Shown: positions 1 through 10,800 of the stretch, piece by piece
How the letters are laid out: each line of letters begins with the position of its first letter
How positions within the stretch are numbered: the stretch's first letter is position 1
DNA from: Spirogloea muscicola
Lineage: Eukaryota > Streptophyta > Zygnematophyceae > Spirogloeales > Spirogloeaceae
DNA: 64,000 nt
Assembly: GCA_009602725.1 (NCBI GenBank)
Contig: WELB01000221.1
Span: 1 to 64,000 of the forward strand
Reading direction: 5' to 3'
Translations under genes and position numbers: made by a program
Notes under the pieces: generated by a model
Told to the model about the DNA's origin: nothing
What the model saw: the letters and a program-made list of their open reading frames with translations, nothing else
Database searches by the model: none

Positions 1-1587
1 CGACGAGACGGTGGAGGCGCACGCGCACCTCGGCATCGACCCCCGCCGCGCCGACCAGATGGTCCGCGGCGCCGTCACGCTGCCCCACGGCAGCGGCAAG
101 GTGCTGAGCCTCATTGAGCCTGACCTCTGAGCCGGGCTCGAGCGAGCGCACGACTTCCAGGGGAACACGGCCTGGCCCTGACTGACGTGGCGCCGGCGCG
201 CACAGGCCGTCAGGGTGGCCGTCTTCGCCGAGGGGGCCGCCGCGGAGGAGGCGCGCGCCGCGGGCGCGGATGTGGTCGGCGGCGAGGACCTGGTGGCGGC
301 CATCAAGGCTTGTGAGCGCCCCAGCCGCGCCCACGCCGGCAAACCCCGTCAGCAGTGGCTCCTGCCCTGCCTCACGGCCTTGGCTCACAGCCGCTTGCCT
401 GCACCGCCCCCCGCTGCAGCGGGCGGGAAGCTGGACTTTGACAAGTGCATCGCCGCGCCAGGGATGATGCCCAAGCTGGGCCAGGTACTCTGCCGACCCT
501 GGCCCACCGCCACGCGCGACTATTGGCAGCAAGGCCAAGGCGCAAGCTGCTCTCGCTGCCTCTACTCGGCCTGCCTCCTTTGGGGGCTGGCGGCAGCAGT
601 CGCTATTCGGCTTGTTGGGATCAGGCCACGTTGTTGCACGAGCCACAGCCCAGCTAATGGCGGGGTACTTGCCTGTCCTACTGAGGCAGGGCTCCCTTGT
701 CATTGACCCGCTCCCAGGTGGCCCGCATCTTGGGTCCTCGTGGAATGATGCCCAACCCCAAGGTGCTTCTGGCTCTCCTGCCGTCCAGCTCGCAGCTCGC
801 CAGCTTGCGGCTCCTTGAAGCTTCCCAACACTCCAAGGAGGGCTCATACTGAGCAGAATCTTCGGTTGCTTCTTTCACTGCTTGCGTATCAGCTTGGTAC
901 GGTTACAACGAAAGTGGGAGATGCCACGAGAGCTGCAAAACAAGGCCGTGTTGATTTCCGCGCCGACAAGACAGGGGTTGTGCATGCAGGCCTAGGAAAG
1001 GTGTGACTGCAACCTCCACTTGGTGCTCAGAACAGTTGGACAGCAAACTTGCCATGCAGAAATGGATTCCAGACAGTCATAAATAATCCTTAGCCCTGAT
1101 TAGACACATGGTGGGTTGACACTTATCATGGCCCCAGTCGCACTGCTTCTGGGGTGCAGGTCAGCTTTGACGACGAGGCTTTGCGTGTAAACATAGCCAC
1201 ATTCATGGCAGCACTTCTGGCAGCGAGGCCCGTTGGTCTGAAGAAAGGTGATCATGCGTGCAAAAGGGGTTTTCCATAGCTGCAAAGCACTGTGTGTCTT
1301 GCCATGTTTGCTTGTACGCTTTTGAAGTATTCCACTTGATAGTGCGGCACTCATTGACACTGCACGTTGTATGTCCTTAACCGCAGGAGCCAAGTCCTTG
1401 GGCTATGTGCATAGCTTCACACTGGCATCTACGGTGCTCATCAGCTGCCTTTGGCTTTCCGGCATTGCTGTTTCCCCAGTGGTCTACTTTGTGTTAAAAG
1501 TCCACTTGTGTCAAGTGCTGAAGACAGCCATCCGGAAGTCTTAACACCCTGCTTGCTTACAAGGGCCGGTTGTGGACCTCCACATAG
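1..1587 (+). CDS. RPL1: Organellar ribosomal protein uL1 (L1), 3' part of gene
   Basis: Ribosomal protein uL1 of the bacterial type, which binds 23S-like rRNA in the L1 stalk of an organelle ribosome. The gene enters from the left edge, so its start and targeting peptide are missing. Exons read at 1-100, 206-311, 420-484, 718-762, 893-1000, 1160-1247 and 1387-1433; all join in phase with GT-AG borders. They give the family blocks [55 protein letters not shown] followed by LGTVT, then [19 protein letters not shown] and [19 protein letters not shown]. The tail ([15 protein letters not shown]) looks more like plant mitochondrial L1 than plastid L1, but that is an inference. The last exon, expected to follow ST with a GP-type end, is uncertain; 1564-1587 is one option. 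No neighbour relation to APC1 is implied. Identity is secure, compartment is not. Confidence 0.9.
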
Positions 1588-2189
1588 TCAATCTAACCTA
1601 TCATGTCTCATTTCACATGCCAGATGGGCCGCGGCGTGCCTGTGAGCATTCCGTCGGTGACACAGGCAGCTGCCTCTGTGTCCACGTAGTGTATGTACAG
1701 AGCACTTTATGGTCTTCTGCCAAAGGAGTGATGCTCTTTCTGCGCTGCTTCTCTTCACTCATCTGTAAGTGTCGAACTGCACATTGTATAGCACACTCAT
1801 GGTACATTGCCATGCTTGTACATGTGTTGCTATCCCTCCGTCACTGGAACGTGCGAGTCATTATATCATGCACTTGCACAGAATGACAGGCAGTAGGTAT
1901 TTGGAGATGCCAGCACAGATTGACGCAATTTCTTTTTAGGCTTTAGGGTTTAGGCAAAAATTCCTTGAGGTCTCATACTTGTTGATGACCTCTTCCAGGT
2001 TTACATTGTGGTGGTACTGAAATACATGCACATATCGTTTGTAGCAACGCGTAGCTATATGACGCAATGGTCTTGGCCTGAATACCGAAGGGCTGGAAAG
2101 CTCAAACAATGAGATGCCTCCTCATGGATTCTTCAAAGGAGGCTCAGTAATCTCTAGTCAAAAGTTGCAGATTGGAGTAAGAGAAGCTG
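1588..2189. other. Intergenic, 3' flank of uL1
   Basis: No gene recognised. Base composition is less GC-rich than the exons, as expected of 3' UTR and spacer. Short open frames here have no family motif. Confidence 0.6.
1764..1768 (+). terminator. TGTAA polyadenylation-type signal for uL1
   Basis: TGTAA is the usual chlorophyte polyadenylation signal, and this copy lies about 180 bases after the proposed stop. It is only a five-base match, so support is weak. Confidence 0.35.
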
Positions 2190-2560
2190 GAACACGCGCC
2201 CTGCCGAAGAACGGAGGCAGGAGTCAAGGTGCGGGCTGCCCGCAAGTGCATGGCAGAGATGGCAAGTAGCCTTAGACACCTGAAAGAGCAACCCGAAAGT
2301 GTTGAAGCCGGGCTGCTCGCTCTGCTACCCTTGACGGCAGGCTACAGCAATCCTGTGAAATAAGGAGCGGATTTGCCACAGGGGGGGAGGACTTGAAAGT
2401 GAATAAATGATGTCCGTCTGATTATGGACCTTGTCAATTCGCATATAAGGTTTAGGATTTCTTTGGGCTGGCCCTTTGTAGCCCATGCCCCTGAAGGTAA
2501 TTCCCAACCGGGGGCGGATGGCTGTGAGAGGCCAGACTAAGAAAGCATGAATAAGGTCCG
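2190..2560. mobile_element. Decayed LINE tails, head-on pair
   Basis: The 2200-2345 stretch matches, on the minus strand, the coding end of the LINE tail family seen clearly at 61949-62262 (the HLRAG..AAASGS segment and the upstream part). At 2465 a + strand GGGCTGGC hairpin follows GGACCTTGTCAATTC-like DNA, and about 60 bases later a minus-strand copy lies at 2520-2560. So two 3' tails face each other. Both are worn; no open frame. Confidence 0.5.
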
Positions 2561-2580
2561 AAGGGGCCTGCAAGCTGTCT

Positions 2581-2646
2581 GCTGAATCACACAGCTAAGT
2601 GATTACTACAAATGCTGAATCACACAGCTAAGTGATTACTACAAAT
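2581..2646. repeat. Perfect 33-bp tandem duplication
   Basis: Two identical 33-base units, 2581-2613 and 2614-2646, each starting GCTGAATCACACAGC and ending ACTACAAAT. The absence of any difference suggests a young duplication or a collapse/expansion in assembly. Confidence 0.9.
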
Positions 2647-2699
2647 GCGTGCTCAAGTCAGCAGCCGCAATACAAGTAGCCTGCAGCAGGAAAAAGTGT

Positions 2700-3130
2700 C
2701 AACTCGGTGAATTTGACATGCAGCAGCGCCTGCCTGCAAGCGCACTGCAAAAGCCTAGGAGCGCTGGAGCGAGACCTGCAAGCGCAACTGAGCAAGCAAT
2801 GTAGCGGCACTAAAGCCAGGCTGCTCACCTTGCTAATTGTGGCGTCGGACGATCACACACCAGGCAAGCCGCTGAGAAGGTCTAGTAACGAACTCCTATC
2901 ACCCCGCAACATCAATGGCCAGCGCAAAAACTTATCACCGGCAGGGGGCCCCGCATGTTTACGTCTTTCCTTACGTGCAGCCTTGCCAACTGTGGCCCGC
3001 CTCCTCCGCCAATTAAGTTGGCTTGATGAGGTCGGGACGAGAAATAGCTCGTTCAGAATGACGGCAATGGCTGGGAGAGGCCAGCCCAAAGGTGTAGACA
3101 ACAGGAAGGCAGTGATCACCACGTCAGCCA
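2700..3130 (-). mobile_element. LINE 3' tail relic
   Basis: Reads on the minus strand like the other LINE tails: traces of the last coding block upstream, then the hairpin tail at 3069-3090 (GGCTGGGAGAGGCCAGCCC in + orientation) next to GTAGACAA. Strongly worn and without an open frame. Confidence 0.45.
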
Positions 3131-3139
3131 TGGTATGGG

Positions 3140-3510
3140 GGCCCCTTCCAGGTCCAGGCGTGATGTCGACGAGGTCGGCGCGCCACGTGTGGAGACGAAC
3201 GACCGCCTCCAGCTAGATGGCAATAACGGACATGTTCTCTTTCCAACGCTCCTGGCTCACGCAGTGCACTTGCGGGTAGTCCGCGCTATGGCTGCTACTT
3301 CTGGGTCACGTCGGGGTGCCTCTTCTCCAGCTGCAAGTTACTCCGACTTGCTGCTGCTTACTCGGGGTTCCTAAGCTCCCATCCGCTGTAGTCTCTTGCA
3401 CAGCTGTGTGGTTTCGGCGCCTTACGGCTCTTTGGACCTTGTCCAATTTTCGGGCTAGCTATGAACAGCCCTGCCTTGTGTTGGAACACTGTCCTTTCTC
3501 CAAGGCCATG
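3140..3510 (+). mobile_element. LINE 3' tail relic ending in SDLLLLTRG motif
   Basis: On the + strand a frame reads LAHAVHLRVVRAMAATSGSRRG and then SDLLLLTRGS-stop near 3372. The same two blocks close the tails at 60920, 61949 and 63660. This is the C-terminal end of a non-LTR retrotransposon ORF2-like protein, 5' truncated as is usual for LINEs. It lies head to head with the minus-strand copy just before it. Confidence 0.55.
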
Positions 3511-3989
3511 ATGTAGCCGTTCTCCAGAAAGAAGCCAAACATGCCATCATGGACTAGGTCTGTGTGCCAGTCCGCTCCGTGCGTAGTGTGCGTAGCGGAG
3601 CATGTGCACAGCCAAGTCTGCAGCGTCAGTGTTGCGTGCTCCGCTCTCGCACTGCAAAAGATTGCAAACAATGCAAAGATCGCAAACGATTGGCCGCAAA
3701 CCCCAAGCCTTAGGCTCAGAGGGTCCAAAGAACCAGGTCCTAGGCAGAGCTGGAGGGGGGTGAAGTACGCATGAGTGAGCACATGAAAGTCGGACAGGCT
3801 AACTTGGAGAGCCGGAGAACGGCACGGAAGCTGGTGGCCTGGCTTAGGGCGCACCCAGCATACTGATGAAGGGCCAAGACCTGTGAGCGGTGCAGGCTCA
3901 AGTGAGAGCAGCATCCTGTAAAATGTGAAATGTGACATGTAAATGCCTGCGGAATGTGGTACCCCAAGCTGCCCCCCAACTGCCGTGGA
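3511..3989. other. No gene seen
   Basis: A minus-strand frame stays open for 193 codons here, but its composition is odd, it shows no family motif and it overlaps the LINE relics. Nothing is called. Confidence 0.5.
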
Positions 3990-4725
3990 GTGTGTTGAAC
4001 TTCTGAGCCAGACGCTGGAGGAGGGAGGACCTCTCATCACCGAAACCGCCGCGGATGCCCATGGCCGTTGAGCAGCCGCAGGTCAGAGGAATCAGTCTCT
4101 GGGGATGGAGTCCCCTGTCTATCAGAGGCTGCAGCCAAAAGCACGTCCAGCACGCGAATGAAGCGCGTGTGCCCATTGATCGCTGCAGTGAAACTGACAG
4201 GCGCATGCGGAACACTTGGGGCGCGAGAGCCTGCCGCATTGGGACTGGCCTGCTGCCCTTGGGAACGTCAGGACACCGCGCTGCCCACGGTGCCGTGCAG
4301 GAGCTCGAGCCGCCGAGCGCTGGCGAGCGCCCCATGGACGTCGACGGCAAGACCCGTTCGCTGCTTCTCCGCCGGATGGTCAGCATGCTCGGTGAAGAAG
4401 GGCTCGCCCATTGAGAATATGGGCTGGAACAGCCAGCCCAAAAAAGAATGAACAGAGTACAAGAAGAGGGGGGGGGAAGCCAGGCGAAGCCCTAAGGCGA
4501 AGCAGCAGAAATGACAAGCACACAAGAAAAAACAAAGCAGCTACTAACCACTCAGTAACCCCTGCTAAGCAGGCGCAGGTCGGAGAGGCTATGCTCCTGG
4601 AAGTATGTCCCCTGGCCAGAGCCAGAGGCAGCAGCAAGGGCTCGGCCAGCACGCAGGTGCAGCGCACGGGCCATGGACCTCTGCAGCGAGACGGCCAGGC
4701 GCAGGAGAGGCCCGGAGGAAAACGG
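3990..4725 (-). mobile_element. Two LINE 3' tails in tandem
   Basis: Reading on the minus strand from 4725: the block SLQRSMA-RALHLRAGRALAAASGSGQG, then SDLRLLSRGY-stop at about 4555, about 110 bases of T-rich 3' UTR, then a hairpin GGGCTGGCTGTTCCAGCCC at 4421-4439. Directly after the hairpin a second copy of the coding end begins (LAVDVHGALA, then VFRMRLSVSLQRSMG). Such head-to-tail copies arise when a LINE inserts into, or is copied next to, its own tail. The upstream copy stops about 110 bases before the APC1 start codon, so it probably sits in the APC1 promoter or 5' UTR. Confidence 0.6.
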
Positions 4726-4832
4726 CAGCCGGAGGTGGAGGGGCCCGTGCAGCGGGCTGGGCAGAGAGAAGAAAAAGGTGGCTTTCCAAGCGGAGGGGCC
4801 CGGGGTTTGGGAGGCCGGCGCCCGCGGCCGCC

Positions 4833-7800
4833 ATGGCCACCCCGCGCGCTCGCGCCGCCGCGCTGCGCGCCTGCGACGCCAGATCGGAAGAGANCATGCC
4901 CTCCGCGTCCACGGCTGCAGGCTGGGCCCCTCCCCCCTTCTCCCGTCCTTGCCGTCGCCGCCGCCGCTGCCACCGTCCCGGTCTCCTGCTCATAACCCCT
5001 TTACGCGCCTTGCCCCTGTGCCAGCGTCGAGTGGCTCGCCGGCGGCTGCCTGCGCAAGCACTTCTCCCTGGCCTCGCCCGTCCGCCAGGCGCTGTGGTGC
5101 CGCTTCGATGGCCCCGCCGAGAGCGTCGGCGGCACCATGCTCTGCATCCTGCACTCCGCCGGCCTCGCCCTTTTCTCCGCCTGGGGTGGCGCCACGATGG
5201 AGGTGCCCCTGGACGACGCCCGCGGGGCGTCCCTCTGGCCGCTCCCCTGCGGCCTGCTGGTGCAGCGGCGGCACGGTGGCCTCCCTCTGGCGCTCCTGCA
5301 CCCGCTGGACGACCTGCAGGTGGCCACAAACCTTGCCGCCCCTGTGGCATGCCGGACTGCAGGAGCCATGGCGGCACGGCGGCTGCAGGCCGGAAGAGCC
5401 GCCTGCCAGCCTGACGCATGACGGCGGCGGGCGGGTGGGCTCGGTCGGCAGGCGGCCACAGAGGCAGGCGGCGGGGCGGGCTTCGAGGGCCTGCGCGTCC
5501 TGTGGAGCGGCGGCGACGAAGCCCCTCTGCTCGTCGCGCATCATGCAGGTGACGGCCCGGGCTGCCTTGCTGCTCCGCGTTGCCCCTCTCAGCCTCTTCC
5601 CCGATGCCTTTCCAAGGCCTTTCCAATGCCTTTCCCGTGACTCCTGTGCTCTGCCCCAGCCCTTTCCCGGGCCCCTCCCGGGCCACCTGCAGCAGCCAGC
5701 TGGTGGCGCGGCAGGCTCGGCTGCTGCTGACCGGCTTGGTTGCGGAGCAGGCCGCCAGGAGCACAGCGTGTGGGCGGTGGAGCAGCCGGCAGCCCTGCCT
5801 GGGCGCTCCCGGGCACCGATGGTGCTGCGCTGCATTTGGCGCAGCGGCCGGGCCCCAGAGCCCCCCGCGACCCAGGCACGCGGGCATACCCTGAGCACCC
5901 GAGTGACCTGCCGCCATTGCCACGCTCCCGGCCACCGTCCCACCTGCTCGCACCTCCCTCGCTCACTGCCCCCAGCCTGGGAAGGCCCACTTCAATGATA
6001 CCTATTGCCTCTCCGAGCTCTCACCAGGCACCGCACGCTTCTCAGGTGGCCCTGGCCCGCGAACGCAATGGCACGCCCCTTTTGGCGCTGGTCCTGCCTG
6101 GACAGCAGCAGCTACTCCTGCTCCCTGTGCCGCCAGACTCCACACAGCTCTCGCGGCTCGCCAGCTCGCTGTCGGCCCTCTCTGCCGTCGCCATATTAGC
6201 TCCAGGAGGGCAGATCAAGGACCTGCTCGTCCTCTCGCCCAGCAGAGAGCTCTTTTACCTGGTTCGCCTGTAAACCCTTCTGCTCCAGAGCTTGTCACGA
6301 GCAAAGATCATGCAGGCAGCCGTGCTGCACGCGCACTACAACATCCACACCTTTGTCAGCCGCATCAGCAGCTTCTCTGAGCAAGCGCTGCATGCTGTCC
6401 AGAAAATGCAGCGGGCAGGAGTTGGGGAGTGCCTCGCTTGTGAGCTGGCTGTGCCTCCTTCCACGGTGCTGCCTCCGGCAGCATCACTACGGGATGCAGT
6501 AGGCGACCGCTTCAGCCTGGTGGGGGAAGACGGCCAGGTCTGGAGGTGCAGGGTGAGCCTAGGGGACGAACCCTCACTCTTGCAGCACTGCCGTGTAGCG
6601 CTGGAGGAAACGAAGGCCCTGGCTCCGCTGTCCGTTAGGGCCGCGTGCGACTGGGCATCCTTCTGCGCGGCGCTGCTGGACTGGGTGGCGGGAAGCGTTC
6701 ATCCAGGTCGCTCGCCACCTCCCAGACCAGCATCGGCTTGGAGGGCTCTGCTGGCATCTGACCTGCACAGGGCCACATTACGCCAAAACCTTTATGGGGC
6801 GCTGTTAGCGAGGCCCGGTCTGTCTGCTGAAGTGGGGGAGCATCCTCCGCTGCCACCGGCTTGGGAGCACCAAGCCGAGGTGTTGGAGGCCCTGGAGCGG
6901 CTCCACTGGGTGTACGAGGACTGCAAGCTCGACTGCCTGCGCTGGCTCTGTGCCGAGCGGATGGCAAGCCTGCTGTGGGGAGTGGCCGCGGCCTTCGGCA
7001 GGCAGGAGTTGTGCGAGTATTACCGCCGCGACTTTCCGACATGCCCTGGTGGGCGGTTGGCTCCGCCTGTCGCAGCACCAGAGCCGGCTGCTCGCGGGCT
7101 GCCTGCGGCTGCCTGCCTGCAAGGCTGGTTGCGATCCTGCCTCCTAAGCAATGCTGGTGCCTGGCAGCGTCTGGAGGAGATCCCCGCATTCGTGCCATGG
7201 TCCCGTGCAGTGGTTGCGCTGCACGCTGCCAGGGCTCAGCCAATGCCCTATCCTGTGGCCGGCTTGCCGCCCAAGGGCGCCCCTCTCTATGTAGCGCCCG
7301 AGTCAGGCGCCGCTGTTCACTGCGTCGTGGTGGCTATGGTGGCACTGCGCTTCACGCTACCCAAGCTCAACCGACTGCCTCCCGGAGTGGCACTGCCTCT
7401 GCAGCAGGCGCTGTACCAGTGCCGGGAGGACCCCCCCAAGGGCTGGCCTGCGGCGGCTTACATGTTGGTGGGGCGGGACGACTTGGCGACCTCAGCTTCC
7501 GCTGGCCAGCCTGTCAATGACGACCGCTGCTACTGGGGCAGCACTTCCACGGCATGCCTGCATGCCATGCAGCAGATTGAGCCAGATGCTGAGGCAGACA
7601 ACGATGTGGACTTTGTGCCTGGATCAAAGCCCTTGTTTGCCTTGCGATTTGGGAAAGACCGACGAGTGCAGGAGGTGCAGCAACTTCTTGGCTCCTCAGA
7701 GCCAGCTCCCATTCAGGCCGTTGCTGGTGCAGATGCAAGCGACCCCGAGGTCGTAGCACAGCAGCAGTCCGAGTTGTGGCAGCTTGCCCTCCGCACTACG

Positions 7801-10800
7801 GCATTGCCCTGTGGCCGTGGGGCTCTGACGCTTGCTAGCCTGCAACCTCTTCTGACGGAGGTGGGCTGCAGCCCTGGCCTGCCCTCTGATGACAGTTTCT
7901 TGTCGCCCTTTCTGCAAGTCTGTCGCAGCTGACGTGTGCAGCCTGGCCCCTCCGGTGCAGAAACTGGTCGTCCCGCCGCTTGTGCTGGCAGGCCGCTTGG
8001 CCATGCAGCATGACGCCACGGTCTGTCTCACTTGCCAACATCCTCAATGCCTGTGAACAGTTGCCATTGCAAGGCAAGGACTCTTGGTGACGCATGACCC
8101 AGGAATGCTGACATGGTGCCGGGTGCAGGTGAATATGGACCCGGCAATGGGCAACTTGCCGGAGCTGACCGCGTGGCCCTCATTCCACAACGCCGTCGCA
8201 GCAGGCCTGCGTCTTGCCCGAGGCCAGGTGGGTGCCATGCCCGCTTCTCGGTGATGCCCCTGTGCTGCTCCTGAGGGCCTCCTTCTCCTTGCCTATCTAG
8301 GCGCGCTGCTGGCTCTGAAAAGCTGTGGCCCTGCTGTGTGCCAGAGCCGTATCACACGGACGTGGATTGTGCACCAGCGGCCCGAGGAAGCGAGCCACGC
8401 GCACGCCGGCGTGGTGCTGGCGCTCGGCCTGCAGGGCCATTTGGCCCTGCTGGCACCCACCGATGTGTACCGCTACTTGGCGCAGGAGCACGATGCCACC
8501 ACAGCTGCCACGCTTCTTGGCATGGCTGCAGCAATGCGCGCCTCCCAGGACCCTGCTCTTTCAAAGGTGGGTTCAGAGCACCGCACACATTTCCCGTGCA
8601 CGCGCGACTTAGTCATGCAGCTTGGCTGGCCAAGGATTTGGGGCCTTACTTTGGCTCATGGAAGCAGTCCTGATGGATACTTACAACCTAGGCTGCTGGT
8701 ATTGCAGATGCTATTCCTGCACATACCTGGCCGCCACCCACCATCTTTTCCAGACCTGGAGCTGCCAGCACTGGTGCAGGTAGCCATGCATTCTGCTCGC
8801 TTCTGCTTGAGCAGCTACTTGTGTGGATTCTGATGTTTACATTGGATAGCCAAGGCTCACTGTCCTGCCTGTACTGGTGGCATTGTGTGTGGCCACCAGT
8901 CCGCCGCGCTCGTGGCACTGGGCCTGCTTTACCAGGGCTCTGCACACCGTCTCACAACGGAGACGCTACTTGTACGTTCTCGTTTTCCCCTTCCTTGTGT
9001 CCAAGCTGAGCACCCGGAAGCTTTGCCTGCTGGCCCTTTGTCGTGACCAAGGCATGGTGGGGTGTGATCTCAGGCAGAAATCGGGAGGCGACCAGCCGGG
9101 GATGCGATGCAGGATCGTGAGGCGTACTCTCTCAGCGCAGCGCTCGCCCTTGGCCTCGTCACTCTTGGTGAGTTCCAAGGCACTCAGCCCTCTGCTGCAT
9201 GGTCAGGGCTGTTTGTTTCTGGGCAGCTCTCAGATTCAGGCACTGGAGCCCTCCTCATGCAGGCAAAGGCCGGACTGCATGGGGCCTTGCTGATCTCCAC
9301 ATGGAAGACCGGCTCCGAGAGTACATGTGTGGCTTCCACCAAGTGCCACCTGATGCCGTGAGTGACTGCTCCTCTGCAGGACTGCCATGGCGACACTTGC
9401 ATCTCCTACAAGTGTTGATCCTGCATCATGCCTACTTCCTGTCGCTTGGCTCCAGTCTCCATGGAGCACACCTGAAGCCACTGCAACGACAGCTGGTGGC
9501 GGAAATCGCCATGAGCAGGTACAAAGGGCCCGTAGCCGCAGCCTATCCTACTTTTGCACACCTTTAGGTGCTCATATATATATATGCGAGTGGGCTAACA
9601 TGGCATGATAACTCTGGCCTAGACAGGTCATGCAGGGCTCGGTTAGCAGCCTAAACATCACGTCCCCGGGTGCTACCCTGGCCTTGGCTCTCATGTATCT
9701 CAAGGTGAGCACCATTGTGTGTGCTTGGCTCCTTCCTTTTCCACGACGTGATAACGACCAGGGTTGTGAACAAGCAGTCTCGTGAGCTGTTTCTTCTCAC
9801 TGCCTTTCACAGACCAATGACGTTGAGGTAGCCAACAATCTGCCAATACCGTCATCAGCATTTGCTCTGACCTATGTCCGCCCCGACTTCATCCTGCTCC
9901 GAATAGTTGCCCGAAACCTCATCCTCTGGGACAGGTGGACTCCTGCATTCATCGATGTCATGCCTGCCCCTGTTGGCTGCAGAGAACATCTTTCCTCCAC
10001 AGGTGTGTGAAACCACTGTCAACACCCACTGAATTATTGCTTTTGTGACAGCATAATGGCCAGCGAGGACTGGGTGCAAGCCCGAGTGCCAGGGTACCTG
10101 AAGGATGTAGGAAGGTTCAGCGACTTGCAAGACATTGAGGCCATGGCACAAGCTCGTGCCAACATCCTGGCTGGCGCCTGCCTTTCGCTTGGTATACACC
10201 TTGTAACGCGAGAAGGCCTGATGTCTGTACCAGTCGCATAATGCATCGACGTTGAGCATGCTTCGAAGTTACTGGGCTTAATGTGAGCTCTGATGATTCA
10301 GGCTTAAAATATGCTGGAACTGCATCGAAGCCCGCCGAGCAGCTGCTGCACCAGTACACATGTCTCTTTCTGTCTCAGGTGACCCTTGCTAACACCTCTC
10401 TGTCAACTGGCTCATGCGCCCCGTCGTGAATGCTGGTCATCTGTCACGTCAGATGGCCCCACCCTGTAAGCAAACCATCTATTGTTCGAGTGGAGCTCAT
10501 GTACTGTGCGAGATGTGCAGGTTAGGTCTGAGGTTCTGAAGGCACATGACATAGTTCATTAGCTGTATCTTAGTCCTGGGCCGAAATGCTGCAGAAAGCA
10601 GCGAGCCTCCGTGCTGATAAGGTGGACCGGGGGACTCTTGAAACGTGCGTGGTGGTTTCAGCTCTTTCGTTATCCCTGGTGAGTGATGAGCACAGGGCAC
10701 TGTTGACCACCACTCGTACCACGGGACATCAAATTTAATTGACATTTCACGGATGCCTGTGCAGGTAATGGCCGGCAGTGGTCATCTGCAAACACTGCGG

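Noticed and set aside
4589-5953. Minus-strand frame of 454 codons and neighbours
   Set aside because: Antisense to APC1 exons and introns, very GC-rich, arginine/alanine/proline-rich and without motif.
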